Origin: Oscillatoriales cyanobacterium
Lineage (GTDB): Bacteria > Cyanobacteriota > Cyanobacteriia > Cyanobacteriales > Microcoleaceae
Assembly: GCA_004293365.1 (NCBI GenBank)
Contig: RDYN01000024.1
Span: 1-64,000, forward strand
DNA: 64,000 bases
Direction: 5' to 3'
The notes under the pieces were generated by a model. It was not told the origin of the DNA and did no database searches. It saw only the letters and a program-made list of their open reading frames with translations. The stretch's first letter is position 1, and every line of letters begins with the position of its first letter. This document shows positions 16,404-25,340 of this stretch, in pieces. Both the position numbers and the translations under genes were made by a program.

Positions 16404-18002
16404 TTAAACTACTTGCACTTGTTTTTCGGCAAGGGAAGCAATCAGGGCTTTTTGCTGCTGCTGTTGAGCTTCGTCAGCTAAAAACTCGGCTAATTGAGCT
16501 TCGATTTCATCGCGCACAATTTGGCGGTATTCCAGGAAATGCTCGTTGTGGGCGCATACTGTTAAATAGTGATCCCAAACTGCGGGATTCCGTTTGAGAA
16601 TGCTAAATAAATGATGCCAGAACTTCCAGCGAGTTTTGCGCTTGACTCCTTGGCGCCAAACTACGGTTAGCAGCGCTCGCAAGTCGATCCAACTGGGGAT
16701 TCTTGATGGTATATTTGCTGTAGGTGCACCTAACATCAAGAAGTGGCGGTAGGTGCGGTCTAAGTATTTCTCAGCATCGTACACGTCAGAAAATGCTTGG
16801 ACATATTCCCTGGCGATGTCTTCTAGCGGCCGCGTCGGAATAAAGTTCATCAATGTAGTCTGATTCAAGTTCCCCGATTTGTCGCGCAATCTGCCTTCTT
16901 TTGCTAGTCGGTGCGACAATGCAGTGTGCGGTAAAGCTTGGAGCATTCCAAAGGTTGTACTGGGAATTGCTGCTGCTTCGGCGAAGTTGACGATGCGCTG
17001 GCCTGCACCGGGTTTTTCGCCGTCGAATCCGATGATGAATCCGGCCATTACTCGCAAACCGGATTTCGCAATTAGTTCTACTGATTCGATCAGAGAATTG
17101 CGGGTGTTTTGGAATTTCTTGGTCATTTGCAAGCTGTCTTCGTCGGGGGTTTCAATTCCTAGGAATACTGCGTTGAAATGACACTTCACCATCATGTCCA
17201 TCAATTCTTGGTCTTGGGCTAAATCGATGGATGCTTCTGTGTTGAAGTTGAAGGGGAATTTGTGCTCTATTTGCCAAACTTCTAATTCTTTTAGCAACAG
17301 TTTGACGCTGCGTTTGTTGCCGATGAAGTTGTCGTCTACCATGAAGACGCCGCGCCGCCAACCTAGGTTGTAGAGACAGTCTAGTTCTGCTATTAATTGT
17401 TGGGGAGTTTTGGTGCGGGGTTTGCGCCCGTAGAGGACGATGATGTCGCAGAATTCGCACTGGAAGGGACAGCCTCGCGAAAATTGAATCGACATTGAGT
17501 CGTAGGCGTCTAATTCGAGCAGGTCGAAGCGGGGAACTGGGGTTGTGGTAACATCGGGTTTTACGCCGTCCGATCGATAGATTCCACTTTTTTCGCCCCG
17601 CAGTACCGCTTCGACAAACATCGGTAGGGTGATTTCGCCTTCGTCGAGAATCAGGTAATCTATGCCCGCTGCTTGGGGTTCTTCGGGTACGGAAGTCGGG
17701 TAAGGGCCGCCGCAGGCTACTGATTTACCGCGCCGTTTGGCTTCGCGGATGATGTCTAGCAAGTCTTCTTTTTGGACAATCATCGCTGACAGAATAACGA
17801 GCTCTGCCCATTCCCATTCTGCTTCGGTGATTTGTCGGATGTTGCGATCGACTAACTTGAATTCCCATTCTTGGGGTAGAATAGCTGCTACTGTTACCAA
17901 ACCCAGCGGTGGAAGCAGCACTTTGCGATCGACTAATTCTAGGATTTTCTCGTAAGACCAAAATGTTTTCGGGAACAGGGGGTAAACTAGAAGCACTCGC
18001 AT
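16404..18002 (-). CDS. B12-binding radical SAM protein (DUF4070 C-terminus)
   Basis: A 532-aa enzyme. The N-terminal ~150 residues are a cobalamin-binding fold (MRVLLVYPLFPKTFWS, LGLVTVAAILP, VACGGPYPTSVPEE). The radical SAM core starts near residue 175 with the cluster motif CPFQCEFC and continues through MVDDNFIGN and FLGIETPDED. The C-terminal ~170 residues match the DUF4070-type extension found in a large cyanobacterial group, including the RTYRHFLMLG segment. Members may perform B12-dependent methylations or other radical reactions, with some tied to hopanoid methylation; this one cannot be assigned. It is monocistronic in appearance. Confidence 0.88.
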   Translation of the reverse strand: MRVLLVYPLFPKTFWSYEKILELVDRKVLLPPLGLVTVAAILPQEWEFKLVDRNIRQITEAEWEWAELVILSAMIVQKEDLLDIIREAKRRGKSVACGGPYPTSVPEEPQAAGIDYLILDEGEITLPMFVEAVLRGEKSGIYRSDGVKPDVTTTPVPRFDLLELDAYDSMSIQFSRGCPFQCEFCDIIVLYGRKPRTKTPQQLIAELDCLYNLGWRRGVFMVDDNFIGNKRSVKLLLKELEVWQIEHKFPFNFNTEASIDLAQDQELMDMMVKCHFNAVFLGIETPDEDSLQMTKKFQNTRNSLIESVELIAKSGLRVMAGFIIGFDGEKPGAGQRIVNFAEAAAIPSTTFGMLQALPHTALSHRLAKEGRLRDKSGNLNQTTLMNFIPTRPLEDIAREYVQAFSDVYDAEKYLDRTYRHFLMLGAPTANIPSRIPSWIDLRALLTVVWRQGVKRKTRWKFWHHLFSILKRNPAVWDHYLTVCAHNEHFLEYRQIVRDEIEAQLAEFLADEAQQQQQKALIASLAEKQVQVV

Positions 18003-18510
18003 ATTATGTTAAACCTCACATCAGTAAATAACTTGCGATCGGGCTGGCGGGACGTGAGAGTTCGATCGACTCTCAAGACTTAATGTTAAGGCTAAAATTA
18101 CGATCTTGCGCGCGATCGACTATCGAGGGAGGGGCGACACCCCCTAACACAAAGATAATGGGCGCAATTTTTAGCTTGCAGTTCCCTGTTAAAGTTGGCA
18201 AATGCTGATATCTTATCGTATTTGACCCTTGATTGGCGGTAATCCGATTTGAAAAGTGTAGGAATCAGGCAAAAAAGAATTGGAAATAGTAGAGTTTAAT
18301 AGGATAAAGAATTAGGGACGGGCTAGAAGCCCGATTGGTTCGTAGTGCGGACTTTAGTCCGCAACTAAACCAGCGGACTAAAGTCCGCACGTGCGTTCCT
18401 TGCCCGATTGGTTCGTAGTGCGGACTTTAGTCCGCAACTAAACCAGCGGACTAAAGTCCGCACGTGCGTTCCTTGTTTATTGCGGTTAATCGATCGCACA
18501 AAATATCACC
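18003..18510. other. Intergenic region with two 73-bp repeats
   Basis: The region upstream of the radical SAM gene contains several HIP1-like CGATCG sites. Two tandem units lie at about 18331-18403 and 18404-18476, each with GTAGTGCGGACTTTAGTCC and its inverted copy, and the word GTGCGTTCCTTG. The rest holds no ORF. The repeats lie just beyond the 3' end of the SDR gene. Confidence 0.8.
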
Positions 18511-19476
18511 CTACTTTACATTTTTATCGGGAATCCCGCTAGTCCTTAACATATCAGCAACTGTGCCGCAGTAACTGGGCAATCCGATGCTTTCGGGATT
18601 GACCAGATTTTGATAGGTAAAATGGCGGTAGCTGATGCAAAATCTATCCCAAGCAGCCACCTGAATTCGGAACAACCAAATAAAGAAATCGGCCAGCCAA
18701 GGTGATAAAGTAATCCGAAAAAATATCTTTTTATGCAAATACTGGCAAGCTTGTTCGACAACTTCGTTAGCTGTAATCGCCGGATTTCCTAGTACAAAAT
18801 GTCGCGGTTCCTCAGAAATCGGCGGATGTTCGACTAAGTAATTAACTACTGTGGCAATGTCTGCACCGTGGATGAAGTGAAAACTGCCATCTGCTTTCAG
18901 CCAGCGAATCAAACCAATCCATTTGGCGACAAGCGGCAAACCGGATGATAGGTGAGAAACTGGTTTTTCGGCATCTCCTCCTAATACTAAGGTTGGGTAA
19001 AGTGCGGTAATTGGAGGCACGTTTGTTAAGGTAGATAATTGCGTCATGCAATCGTATTTCGAGCGGATATAATCTGTTCCCAGTTCTCCGGCTTCTTTGA
19101 GCAAATTGTTGTCTCTACCGAGAATGCTGGCGGTTGAAAAGTATATTACTTGTTGGCAAGTCTGGGGCGAAAGTAGTTGGATTAGGCGCAGGGTTTTGGT
19201 GACGTTGACATCGAAAACTTCTTGGGTTCCTCCCCAAGCTGTGGCTGCTAAAATTGCTACGTCTATTGTTTGCAGGAGTTCGGCAAATTGCTCGATATCT
19301 TTCATGTCGCCTTGTATGATATTGATGCCCGATCGCGCTTTCCAGTCAAATTTTAGCTTGTCGGGGTTGCGAACTAATAGGTAGAGTTCGTGGTTTGTCT
19401 GTTGAATCAAGGTTTCGGCCATGTAGTGACCGATACAGCCACTTGCACCCGTTATGAAAATTTTTTTGGCGTTCAT
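18511..19476 (-). CDS. NAD(P)-dependent epimerase/dehydratase (extended SDR)
   Basis: A 321-aa extended short-chain dehydrogenase. The Rossmann motif is FITGASGCIGHYMAE (G-x-x-G-x-x-G), followed by INIIQGDMKD, VIYFSTASILG with the catalytic Ser/Thr region, and the YIRSK (Y-x-x-x-K) active site. A C-terminal substrate region with hydrophobic aromatic segments (WLADFFIWLFRIQ) may bring it near membranes. It could act on nucleotide sugars or isoprenoid/sterol-like substrates; nothing in the context settles this. Single gene, convergent with nothing obvious. Confidence 0.85.
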   Translation of the reverse strand: MNAKKIFITGASGCIGHYMAETLIQQTNHELYLLVRNPDKLKFDWKARSGINIIQGDMKDIEQFAELLQTIDVAILAATAWGGTQEVFDVNVTKTLRLIQLLSPQTCQQVIYFSTASILGRDNNLLKEAGELGTDYIRSKYDCMTQLSTLTNVPPITALYPTLVLGGDAEKPVSHLSSGLPLVAKWIGLIRWLKADGSFHFIHGADIATVVNYLVEHPPISEEPRHFVLGNPAITANEVVEQACQYLHKKIFFRITLSPWLADFFIWLFRIQVAAWDRFCISYRHFTYQNLVNPESIGLPSYCGTVADMLRTSGIPDKNVK

Positions 19477-19814
19477 TTTGCCGCAGCGGAAGATGGGAGA
19501 GAGAAAGGAGAGAATTGAGCTGTTTCATTCTCCTGCAATCCGCCAGGGGTTGAAACCCCTGGCTAATAGCAAAAGTCGGTTGAAACCGACTGAAGAGCAC
19601 CATTGTTAATAAAGGGCTTTTTTGTGGGTGGGGGCGGGTTTATTTAGCCTGTTTGCACTTTTTAAGGCTCAAGAGTGAACCCGCCCCTACGGGATGCTTT
19701 ATTCGCAAAGGTGCTCTTCGGTGAGTTAAAACCGACTGAAATATTAATCTTTAGTCCTCTTAAGAGGACTTTAGCTATGAGACAGGGGTTTCAACCCCTG
19801 TCGGATTGTGGGAT
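19477..19814. repeat. Intergenic region with GGGGTTTCAACCCC-type palindromes
   Basis: It contains paired words such as CAGGGGTTGAAACCCCTG near 19548, GTCGGTTGAAACCGAC near 19575, and CAGGGGTTTCAACCCCTG near 19783. All are short palindromes that could form hairpins. A run of GGGGCGGG with an inverted copy lies near 19626-19690. No ORF is supported. The last palindrome could terminate hemE. Confidence 0.75.
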
Positions 19815-20879
19815 TTAAGCAGTAACTGCGAGCAATTTGTCGGCTTGTTTCGCGGTTTCAAAGAAGAAACGCACGTTATCTTCGGGAGTTCCCGGCAATA
19901 CGCCGTGTCCTAAATTGAGGATGTGTCCCCGATCGCCCGCTTTGCGAATTGTATCAAGAATTCGATCGCGAATAAACGGTTGAGAACCAAACAATACGCC
20001 GGGATCGAGATTTCCCTGAACGTTCATATTCGGGCCCAAACGCTTGCGCGCGTCGGCCATATCAACCGTCCAATCGACGCTGACGATATCTGCGCCGGAT
20101 GTTGTCATGCGTTCGAGGAGGCCCGCGCTACCTGTGACTAATAAAATTAGCGGGGTGTCGGGATGGGTTTTTTTGACTTGCTCGAATACTTGTTTTTGGT
20201 ATGGTAGAGCGAAGGTGTCGTAGTCCTGCGGGGACAGTTGGCCGGCCCAGGAATCGAACATTTGCACTACTTGGGCGCCGCAGTCGATTTGATAGCGCAC
20301 GTAAACTGCGATCGCATCGGCGAATTTCGACAGCAACTGATGCAGTAAAGTTGGATCGGAAAACGCCATGTTTTTGATGACGGCATAATCCTTGGAACCT
20401 TTGCCCTCAACGGCGTAGGCTGCTAAAGTCCAGGGCGCGCCGACAAAACCGAGCACGGTGGATTTGTTGCCAACTTCCGCGCGCAGGGATTTGAGGATTG
20501 TTTTGATAAAAGGCAAACTTTCTTCCGGGTTCAGCGGTTGCAAAGCGTCGATTTGCTGCTGAGTGCGGATGGGTGCGTGGATAATCGGGCCTTTACCTTC
20601 GGCGATGTCCATGTCGATGCCCAAACCGGGCATTGGGGTGACAATATCGGAAAATAAAATTACGCCGTCGGGTTGAAACGCGCGCCACGGCTGAAGCGAA
20701 ACTTCGATCGCAACTTCGGGAATTTCGGAACGTTCGCGAAAGGAGGGATACTTTTCTCGCAAATCTCGATAGGCTTTCATGTAGCGACCGGCTTGGCGCA
20801 TCATCCACACGGGCGGGCGGTCTAGGGTTTCGCCGCGGGCTGCCCGCAACAGCAAGGGAACTTCATTTAATGATGACAT
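19815..20879 (-). CDS. hemE: Uroporphyrinogen decarboxylase
   Basis: A 354-aa cytosolic enzyme that removes four carboxyl groups from uroporphyrinogen III to give coproporphyrinogen III, the branch leading to heme and chlorophyll. Hallmarks are the N-terminal [17 protein letters not shown], the [16 protein letters not shown] segment with the catalytic Asp, [12 protein letters not shown], and the C-terminal [15 protein letters not shown]. Its length is standard. The N-terminal [17 protein letters not shown] is the usual start. It is probably monocistronic, with a short AT-rich leader upstream. Confidence 0.97.
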   Translation of the reverse strand: MSSLNEVPLLLRAARGETLDRPPVWMMRQAGRYMKAYRDLREKYPSFRERSEIPEVAIEVSLQPWRAFQPDGVILFSDIVTPMPGLGIDMDIAEGKGPIIHAPIRTQQQIDALQPLNPEESLPFIKTILKSLRAEVGNKSTVLGFVGAPWTLAAYAVEGKGSKDYAVIKNMAFSDPTLLHQLLSKFADAIAVYVRYQIDCGAQVVQMFDSWAGQLSPQDYDTFALPYQKQVFEQVKKTHPDTPLILLVTGSAGLLERMTTSGADIVSVDWTVDMADARKRLGPNMNVQGNLDPGVLFGSQPFIRDRILDTIRKAGDRGHILNLGHGVLPGTPEDNVRFFFETAKQADKLLAVTA

Positions 20880-21422
20880 CTTAACTTTTCTCGAATTTAG
20901 ATCTTTTAATGTCTTTGGTAGCTTACCACTGTGCGATCGTCCTTTTCGATCGAAAATTCGGCGATCGGCCCGCAGCAGCTATTGTCTGATGTCTGTATGT
21001 GTATTCGGACTGACGCGGGGCTCAGAAACCGGGTTTTGGGCGATAATTCTTCGTCGCAGTCGGCAGATTCGCAAAAAAACCCGGTTTCTTTGGGTTTGAT
21101 GGGTAAATTCCATACTATCTATCATTGCGAGGCACTATCTGTCATTGCGAGGAACGAAGCAATCTCCGCATCTGTTTTTTCAGCGCTTCTGTTTTCTGGA
21201 CTCAATTAATTTGAAAATACGCTGTTTCGTTCTAACCCTCGCAGCATTGCTGGGCAAGGCTTTAAGCGATTTTTGGTACTGGGTTGAAGGAGTTTTGACG
21301 GATAATTTTGGGAGCCCTTGCAAATCTCCCCACTCGCTGGGGAAAATAATTGAATGGAAACTTGACCCAAAAAAATCAATAGGAATATAATTAAATTATA
21401 CGAACTTAAAGAGTAAATAAAG
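20880..21422. other. Intergenic region with hairpin, REP-like words and a CRISPR-like repeat
   Basis: A GAAACCGGG / CCCGGTTTC hairpin lies at about 21025-21088. The words CATTGCGAGG and CATTGCGAGGAACGAAGCAA follow at 21124-21170, typical of dispersed cyanobacterial REP sequences. A 36-bp CRISPR-repeat-like sequence sits at 21326-21361 (listed separately). No ORF is supported. Confidence 0.7.
21326..21361 (-). repeat. Isolated CRISPR-repeat-like sequence, copy 1
   Basis: Read on the minus strand it begins GTTTCCATTCAATTATTTTC and ends CCCAGCGAGTGGGGAG, 36 bases in all, with an internal CCCCA/TGGGG stem. Length, GTTTC start and stem match cyanobacterial CRISPR repeats. There is no second copy at normal spacer distance. 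Confidence 0.5.
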
Positions 21423-21626
21423 ATGTTTGATTGGATTGTCAAAACCGTAGTTGATGCTTCAGGGGTAACTAGCCAGCTAAAAGTAGCTGAATGGGCAAGA
21501 TTGAATCAGACTAATGCTTTTGATATGGGCCCGAAAAACTACCAGAGGTGCTTACATGATTTAGGTTTAGGTGGCAAGTATCATGAACTTGAATACAATG
21601 AAAACGGAAGCCTTAAATATCAATAG
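21423..21626 (+). CDS. Small hypothetical protein
   Basis: A 67-aa soluble protein starting MFDWIVKTVVDASGVTSQ, with a central KNYQRCLHDLGLGGKYHELEY. The start ATG follows an A/G-rich sequence (AAAGAGTAAATAAAG) that could act as a ribosome site. No family is recognised. It lies between two degenerate CRISPR-repeat-like sequences about 100 bases upstream and 85 bases downstream, which may indicate insertion into an old array. Confidence 0.5.
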   Translation: MFDWIVKTVVDASGVTSQLKVAEWARLNQTNAFDMGPKNYQRCLHDLGLGGKYHELEYNENGSLKYQ

Positions 21627-21710
21627 TATCCATTATTTTTGAAACTGAATTAATTGCCTCACAAATTTTAGCTGGTAAGCAGCAACTGACTGTTGAACAA
21701 ATTCAACTAT

Positions 21711-21747
21711 CTCCCCACTCGCGCTTGGAAACTAATTGAATGGAAAC
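21711..21747 (-). repeat. Isolated CRISPR-repeat-like sequence, copy 2 (degenerate)
   Basis: It is 37 bases long. The CTCCCCACTCGC end and the TAATTGAATGGAAAC end are identical to copy 1, but the stem half TGGGG is changed to CTTGG. It sits 385 bases from copy 1. Just downstream are three GAAACCCGGTTTC-type words (21764-21812). Confidence 0.5.
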
Positions 21748-21935
21748 TCGCGACGCCAAGAAACCCGGTTTCTACAAAGAAATTCGGTTTCTACCAAGAA
21801 ACCGGGTTTCTGAACCCGCGCTACAGTCCAAGATATAGAAGCGATGAACCACAAATCCTGCGATTGCTTCGTTCCTCTCTTCGGACAAGAAACAGTCTTC
21901 GCAATAACAATAATCATGGCAGTCTATCGAGGACT
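21748..21935. repeat. AAACCCGGTTTC words upstream of the toxin 3' end
   Basis: GAAACCCGGTTTC (21764), GAAATTCGGTTTC (21779) and GAAACCGGGTTTC (21798) follow each other with short spacers, so alternative hairpins are possible. The rest contains CGATTGCTTCGTTCCTC, a REP-like word. No gene seen. Confidence 0.7.
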
Positions 21936-22205
21936 CTATTTCTGAGCTAATATTGCATCATAATCACCATGAGTCCCTATCCAAAACCAGACAATACCTT
22001 CAGGTTTCTCAACTCCTAGGGCCCGGTAACTATCGCCTACTCGCACCGATTGCAATTGCTTTCGCCTGCCAACTTTTTTAAAATGCAGCGAAGGGTGACA
22101 GGGATCGACTTTGAGTAATTCGTAATTTTTATCGGCTAAAGCTTGTATTTCTTGAGGTAGCTGGTGATAGCAGTTCCAAAAACGCGGTAAAGTCAGATGC
22201 TTCAT
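21936..22205 (-). CDS. ParE/RelE-superfamily toxin
   Basis: An 89-aa protein with the RelE/ParE fold pattern: an N-terminal helix (FWNCYHQLPQEIQALADKNYELL), then LHFKKVGRRKQLQSVRVGDSYRALGV and the ending IVWFWIGTHGDYDAIL. The phrase SVRVGDSYRALG corresponds to the basic RVGDYR-type strand of such toxins. RelE-type members cut mRNA on the ribosome; ParE-type members block gyrase. The sequence does not decide between them. Its ATG overlaps the stop of the antitoxin gene by 4 bases (ATGA). Confidence 0.85.
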   Translation of the reverse strand: MKHLTLPRFWNCYHQLPQEIQALADKNYELLKVDPCHPSLHFKKVGRRKQLQSVRVGDSYRALGVEKPEGIVWFWIGTHGDYDAILAQK

Positions 22206-22399
22206 AACACTTTAGCCAATCCCGCTTCATACTCTGCATCAACTTCATCAAGTAGCGCATCTAACCGCCCATCCTCCAAATCGTCTTCAATTTGTCTATC
22301 CCAAACCTGTTGGCGATACTCTATCAGCCAAGCAGTTAGTTCGGATAGTTCCTTAATTGACAAGTTCATAATTGCTGTTTCAAGTTCTTTAACACTCAT
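22202..22399 (-). CDS. Antitoxin of the ParE/RelE-like pair
   Basis: A 65-aa acidic helical protein starting MSVKELETAIMNLSIKELSELTAWLIEY, followed by QIEDDLEDGRLDALLDEVDAEYEAGLAKVL. The N-terminal part probably dimerises; the acidic C-terminus would wrap the toxin. This layout is common among small cyanobacterial antitoxins beside RelE-like toxins. It is the promoter-proximal gene of the pair. Confidence 0.82.
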   Translation of the reverse strand: MSVKELETAIMNLSIKELSELTAWLIEYRQQVWDRQIEDDLEDGRLDALLDEVDAEYEAGLAKVL

Positions 22400-22535
22400 A
22401 GATTTTGCTACATCATTAATATTATTAATATACCAATAATCCTGAACGCATGGTTAGTGTTTGGGGCGGGTTTTTGAGATGGTTGGTTTGACTCATTGAT
22501 GGTTTGTAAAACCCGCCCCAACGAAACAAACGAAA

Positions 22536-23333
22536 TTACCTTGTCACGCACACTCCGCCTACAGATACGCGGCATTGATCTCGACTTGGATCGAACCTGC
22601 TATTATCATTAGATCGATCGAATCTACCATCATCCAGCCTCGCCGAATCTAAATCCCTAGTCCGCGAATTGTAATAATAATCGCCCGCCGGAACAGCCCT
22701 AGTCGGTACAGCGCAATAAGTCCCGTCCCTGCCGGCATCGTCAAATCTTACTCTTACTATAGAGCGTCGATCGCGACAATCAACAGGCCGCAAGCCAAAA
22801 TCATCTCGCAAAATCCGTTCACCGTCGTAGCTGCGGCTGTCTCGGCCCCTGTCGCTTCTGTCATCCCACCTATTGCTAGCCCGTCTGTCGCCATCAATTC
22901 CCGAAACTTCCACCGTGTAGCTACCGCCCCTCGCAGCATCTTTCGCTAACACCAAAAGCTTGTAATCGCCGCTGCGGGGAATTTGATAATTAAAAGAACG
23001 GTCTTGGGTAAAAGCGACTTGCTTGTTGTTCCCGTAAAACAGTACCATGACGGGAGTAAAACCGCGACTTCTATCCGTATCTAAAAACACTTGAATGTTA
23101 TCGCCTTCCCGAGCGCTGAAAGTATATTCTTGACCGCGCAATTCTTCCGTGGGAGTACCGGGCGTCCACATATTTCGGAAACGGTAAATCGGGGAAGTGC
23201 GGCGGATTACTCCATCTATGCGATCGTTATTTTGTATCTGTTCAGCAATTGCACTTGACGGAATTGCGGTAAGTGCCAATCCGGCAACTAGCACAGCGGC
23301 AGCAATACTGTTTAACAAGTTGTGTGTTTTCAT
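22536..23333 (-). CDS. Secreted protein with PPC-like domain
   Basis: A 265-aa exported protein. The signal peptide covers residues 1-30 (SIAAAVLVAGLALTAIPSSAIA, cleavage after AIA). Residues ~55-150 resemble a bacterial pre-peptidase C-terminal (PPC) beta-sandwich: EYTFSAREGDNIQVFLD, FTPVMVLFYGNN and NYQIPRSGDYKLLVLAKD. The remainder is Arg/Asp/Ser-rich and low in complexity, with Cys residues in CRDRR, TYCAVP and QCRVSVGGVCVTR that may form disulfides. Function unknown; probably periplasmic or extracellular. Confidence 0.75.
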   Translation of the reverse strand: MKTHNLLNSIAAAVLVAGLALTAIPSSAIAEQIQNNDRIDGVIRRTSPIYRFRNMWTPGTPTEELRGQEYTFSAREGDNIQVFLDTDRSRGFTPVMVLFYGNNKQVAFTQDRSFNYQIPRSGDYKLLVLAKDAARGGSYTVEVSGIDGDRRASNRWDDRSDRGRDSRSYDGERILRDDFGLRPVDCRDRRSIVRVRFDDAGRDGTYCAVPTRAVPAGDYYYNSRTRDLDSARLDDGRFDRSNDNSRFDPSRDQCRVSVGGVCVTR

Positions 23334-23830
23334 ATCAACCTCTCAAAAATTTGAAAATCTTTTTGCCTTGTTGGCGCCGACATTTGCATACACACTCTAT
23401 TTTAAATCTAATTTCTGCCAACCGTGTTAACCTCACCCAACTGGACTATTTACCTAGTCGAACTGGGTTCGTAGTGAGGACTTTAGTCCTTCATAGCCTG
23501 TTGAGCAACAAAGGACTGAAATCCTGACTACAAAATAGGTTCGTAGTGAGGACTTTAGTCCTTCGTGAGGACTTTAGTCCTTCATAGCCTGTTGAGTAAG
23601 AAAGGACTGAAGTCCTCACTACAAAATAGGTTCGTAGTGAGGACTTTAGTCCTTCATAGCCTGTTGAGTAAGAAAGGACTGAAGTCCTCACTACAAACCC
23701 AGCAAGAAAGGACTGAAATCCCGACTACAAAATGGGTTCGTAGTGAGGACTTTAGTCCTTCGTAGCCTGTTGAGTAAGAAAGGACTGAAGTCCTCACTAC
23801 AAACCCAGCAAGAAAGGACTGAAGTCCTTA
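23334..23830. repeat. Cluster of GTAGTGAGGACTTTAGTCC-family repeats
   Basis: Between about 23466 and 23840 there are several partial and complete units, each with TTCGTAGTGAGGACTTTAG, the spacer TAGCCTGTTGAGTAAGAAA, and a pairing AGGACTGAAGTCC arm. The unit order is irregular, as if repeats were inserted into or deleted from each other. The final arm runs into the 3' end of the LD-carboxypeptidase gene (stop at 23831). The first 130 bases are the leader of the PPC gene. Confidence 0.9.
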
Positions 23831-24790
23831 CTACGAACCAACTTTTGACGATGTATCCCCACAAATCAGCAATCCCGATTCAGCATCGAGACTCGCCTCA
23901 ATTCCCATCGGTAAAGCAGCGTTAACCCCCTCGTGGCCGAAGGGCAAATCTGAGACAATGGGAATATTCAAGTCAAAGAGCCGATCGCGCAAAACCTCTT
24001 CTATAGTAAAACTAGGAATATCCGGGCCAACCTCGCAGCGGCTGAAGCGCCCCAAAGCAATCCCCCGCACCCCCGCAAAAGCCCCCGCCATCCGCCATTG
24101 AGTTAACATTCGATCGACCCTGTAAGGAGCCTCCGAAACATCCTCAAATGCGAGAATAGCACCAGTTAAATCCGGTTGATAAGGGGTGGAGAGCAAATGA
24201 GTAGCCACCGTCAGATTCGCCGGAAACAACCGCCCTGTGGCTTGTCCACCAGCCCAGCCCTTACCTTGCAAAGATTGTAACGGGCGGCCTTCTACGCAGT
24301 CAAAAAGTCGATCGACAGACCAACCCGGTTCAGCCGCCAAAGTTGTCAGCAGGGGCCCGTGAACGCCCCAAATCCCCAATTTAGCGTCATTCCACAGCAA
24401 AGCCGTAATGTCGGAAAAGCCGATCAACCATTTCGGCGCATGGGAATCGGGAGTCGGAAAACCGGAATTAGCCCCATTTCCCACCTTGCCTTTTTCCAAA
24501 AGTCGAGTGCTGCCGAAACCGCCTCGAACGCACAGAATCCCGCGACAATCCGGGTCACTGAGGGCATCTGCGAGCTGTCGGACGCGGTTTTCGTCGGAAC
24601 CGGCCAAGTAGCCAGCGCGATCGGCAAAACCCGGTGTTAATTCAACTCGATAGCCGCGGGATTTCCAAATTGCCAAACCGCGTTCAAAATTAGTCAATTC
24701 TCGCAGCGCGCCGCTAGGTGCAATTACCCGCAGCAAATCTCCCGGTTGCAGCCATTTCATATTAGTCATTATCGAAGGAAGAAGTAACAA
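23831..24790 (-). CDS. LD-carboxypeptidase (S66 family, LdcA/MccF-like)
   Basis: A protein of 319 aa from the first ATG. MTNMKWLQPGDLLRVIAPSG from the ATG at 24766 (or the next Met) fits the family start better. The S66 serine lies in GFSDITALLW, the Glu in LAFEDVSEAPYRVDRML, and the His in DLPFGHEGVNAALPMG. RGGFGSTRLL corresponds to the usual RGGYG-type motif. Such enzymes cleave the tetrapeptide L,D-bond in recycled murein, or hydrolyse microcin C. A role in murein recycling is the more likely. The C-terminus ends at the border of a repeat cluster. Confidence 0.9.
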   Translation of the reverse strand: MLLLPSIMTNMKWLQPGDLLRVIAPSGALRELTNFERGLAIWKSRGYRVELTPGFADRAGYLAGSDENRVRQLADALSDPDCRGILCVRGGFGSTRLLEKGKVGNGANSGFPTPDSHAPKWLIGFSDITALLWNDAKLGIWGVHGPLLTTLAAEPGWSVDRLFDCVEGRPLQSLQGKGWAGGQATGRLFPANLTVATHLLSTPYQPDLTGAILAFEDVSEAPYRVDRMLTQWRMAGAFAGVRGIALGRFSRCEVGPDIPSFTIEEVLRDRLFDLNIPIVSDLPFGHEGVNAALPMGIEASLDAESGLLICGDTSSKVGS

Positions 24791-25340
24791 TAGTTGTAGG
24801 GTGTGTCGCCACAGAAAATCCCTAACTAAAAATCAACAATCTCATAGCGACGCACCAGTCTCTGCGATTGTTTCGCGGAACAATGACATATTAGTTGTAG
24901 CGTGTGGATACATCAAAAATCCCTAACTAAATACCAACAATCTCATAGCGACGCACCAGACCAAAAAATCCAACACTTCTCTTTAGCCAAACTTCCTCAA
25001 AATCGTGTCCTATCAATTTTCATTAATTTGAAGCAATACTGTAGGGGCGAGTTCACCAACAATCCGTAATTCACATCCAGAGTATTATAAACTCGCCCCC
25101 ACCCAACCTACAAACTCTGATTAGCAAGCAGTTTTGGGGAATTCTGCGATGAATAAGGCATTTTTTGGGGCTTCTGAGATTTGATGTGATACCATTTATA
25201 AAAACTATTAGTATACAATAATTATTGAGTTTATTTCCTTAACTGTGCAAGGTGCGTCGCCATGAGATTGTCGATTGAATTTAGATATTTTTCGTGGCGA
25301 CGCACCCTAGGAATACTACGAATACTAATTACGAAATACT
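24791..25340. repeat. Intergenic region with GCGACGCACC-family repeats
   Basis: Two direct copies of a ~65-bp unit (about 24800-24855 and 24898-24960) share ATCCCTAACTAAA, CAACAATCTCATAG and CGACGCACCAG. A third related hairpin lies at 25248-25312 (GGTGCGTCGCCA ... TGGCGACGCACC). Between them is a GGGGCGAGTT / AACTCGCCCC inverted pair near 25046-25100. No gene is supported in these 550 bases. Confidence 0.8.

Noticed and set aside
21326-21747. Functional CRISPR array
   Set aside because: Only two repeat-like copies, one degenerate, 385 bases apart and with a gene between; no cas genes in the window.
23491-23925. Short repetitive ORFs of 60-84 codons
   Set aside because: Products of the GTAGTGAGGACTTTAGTCC repeats; no ribosome sites or known domains.
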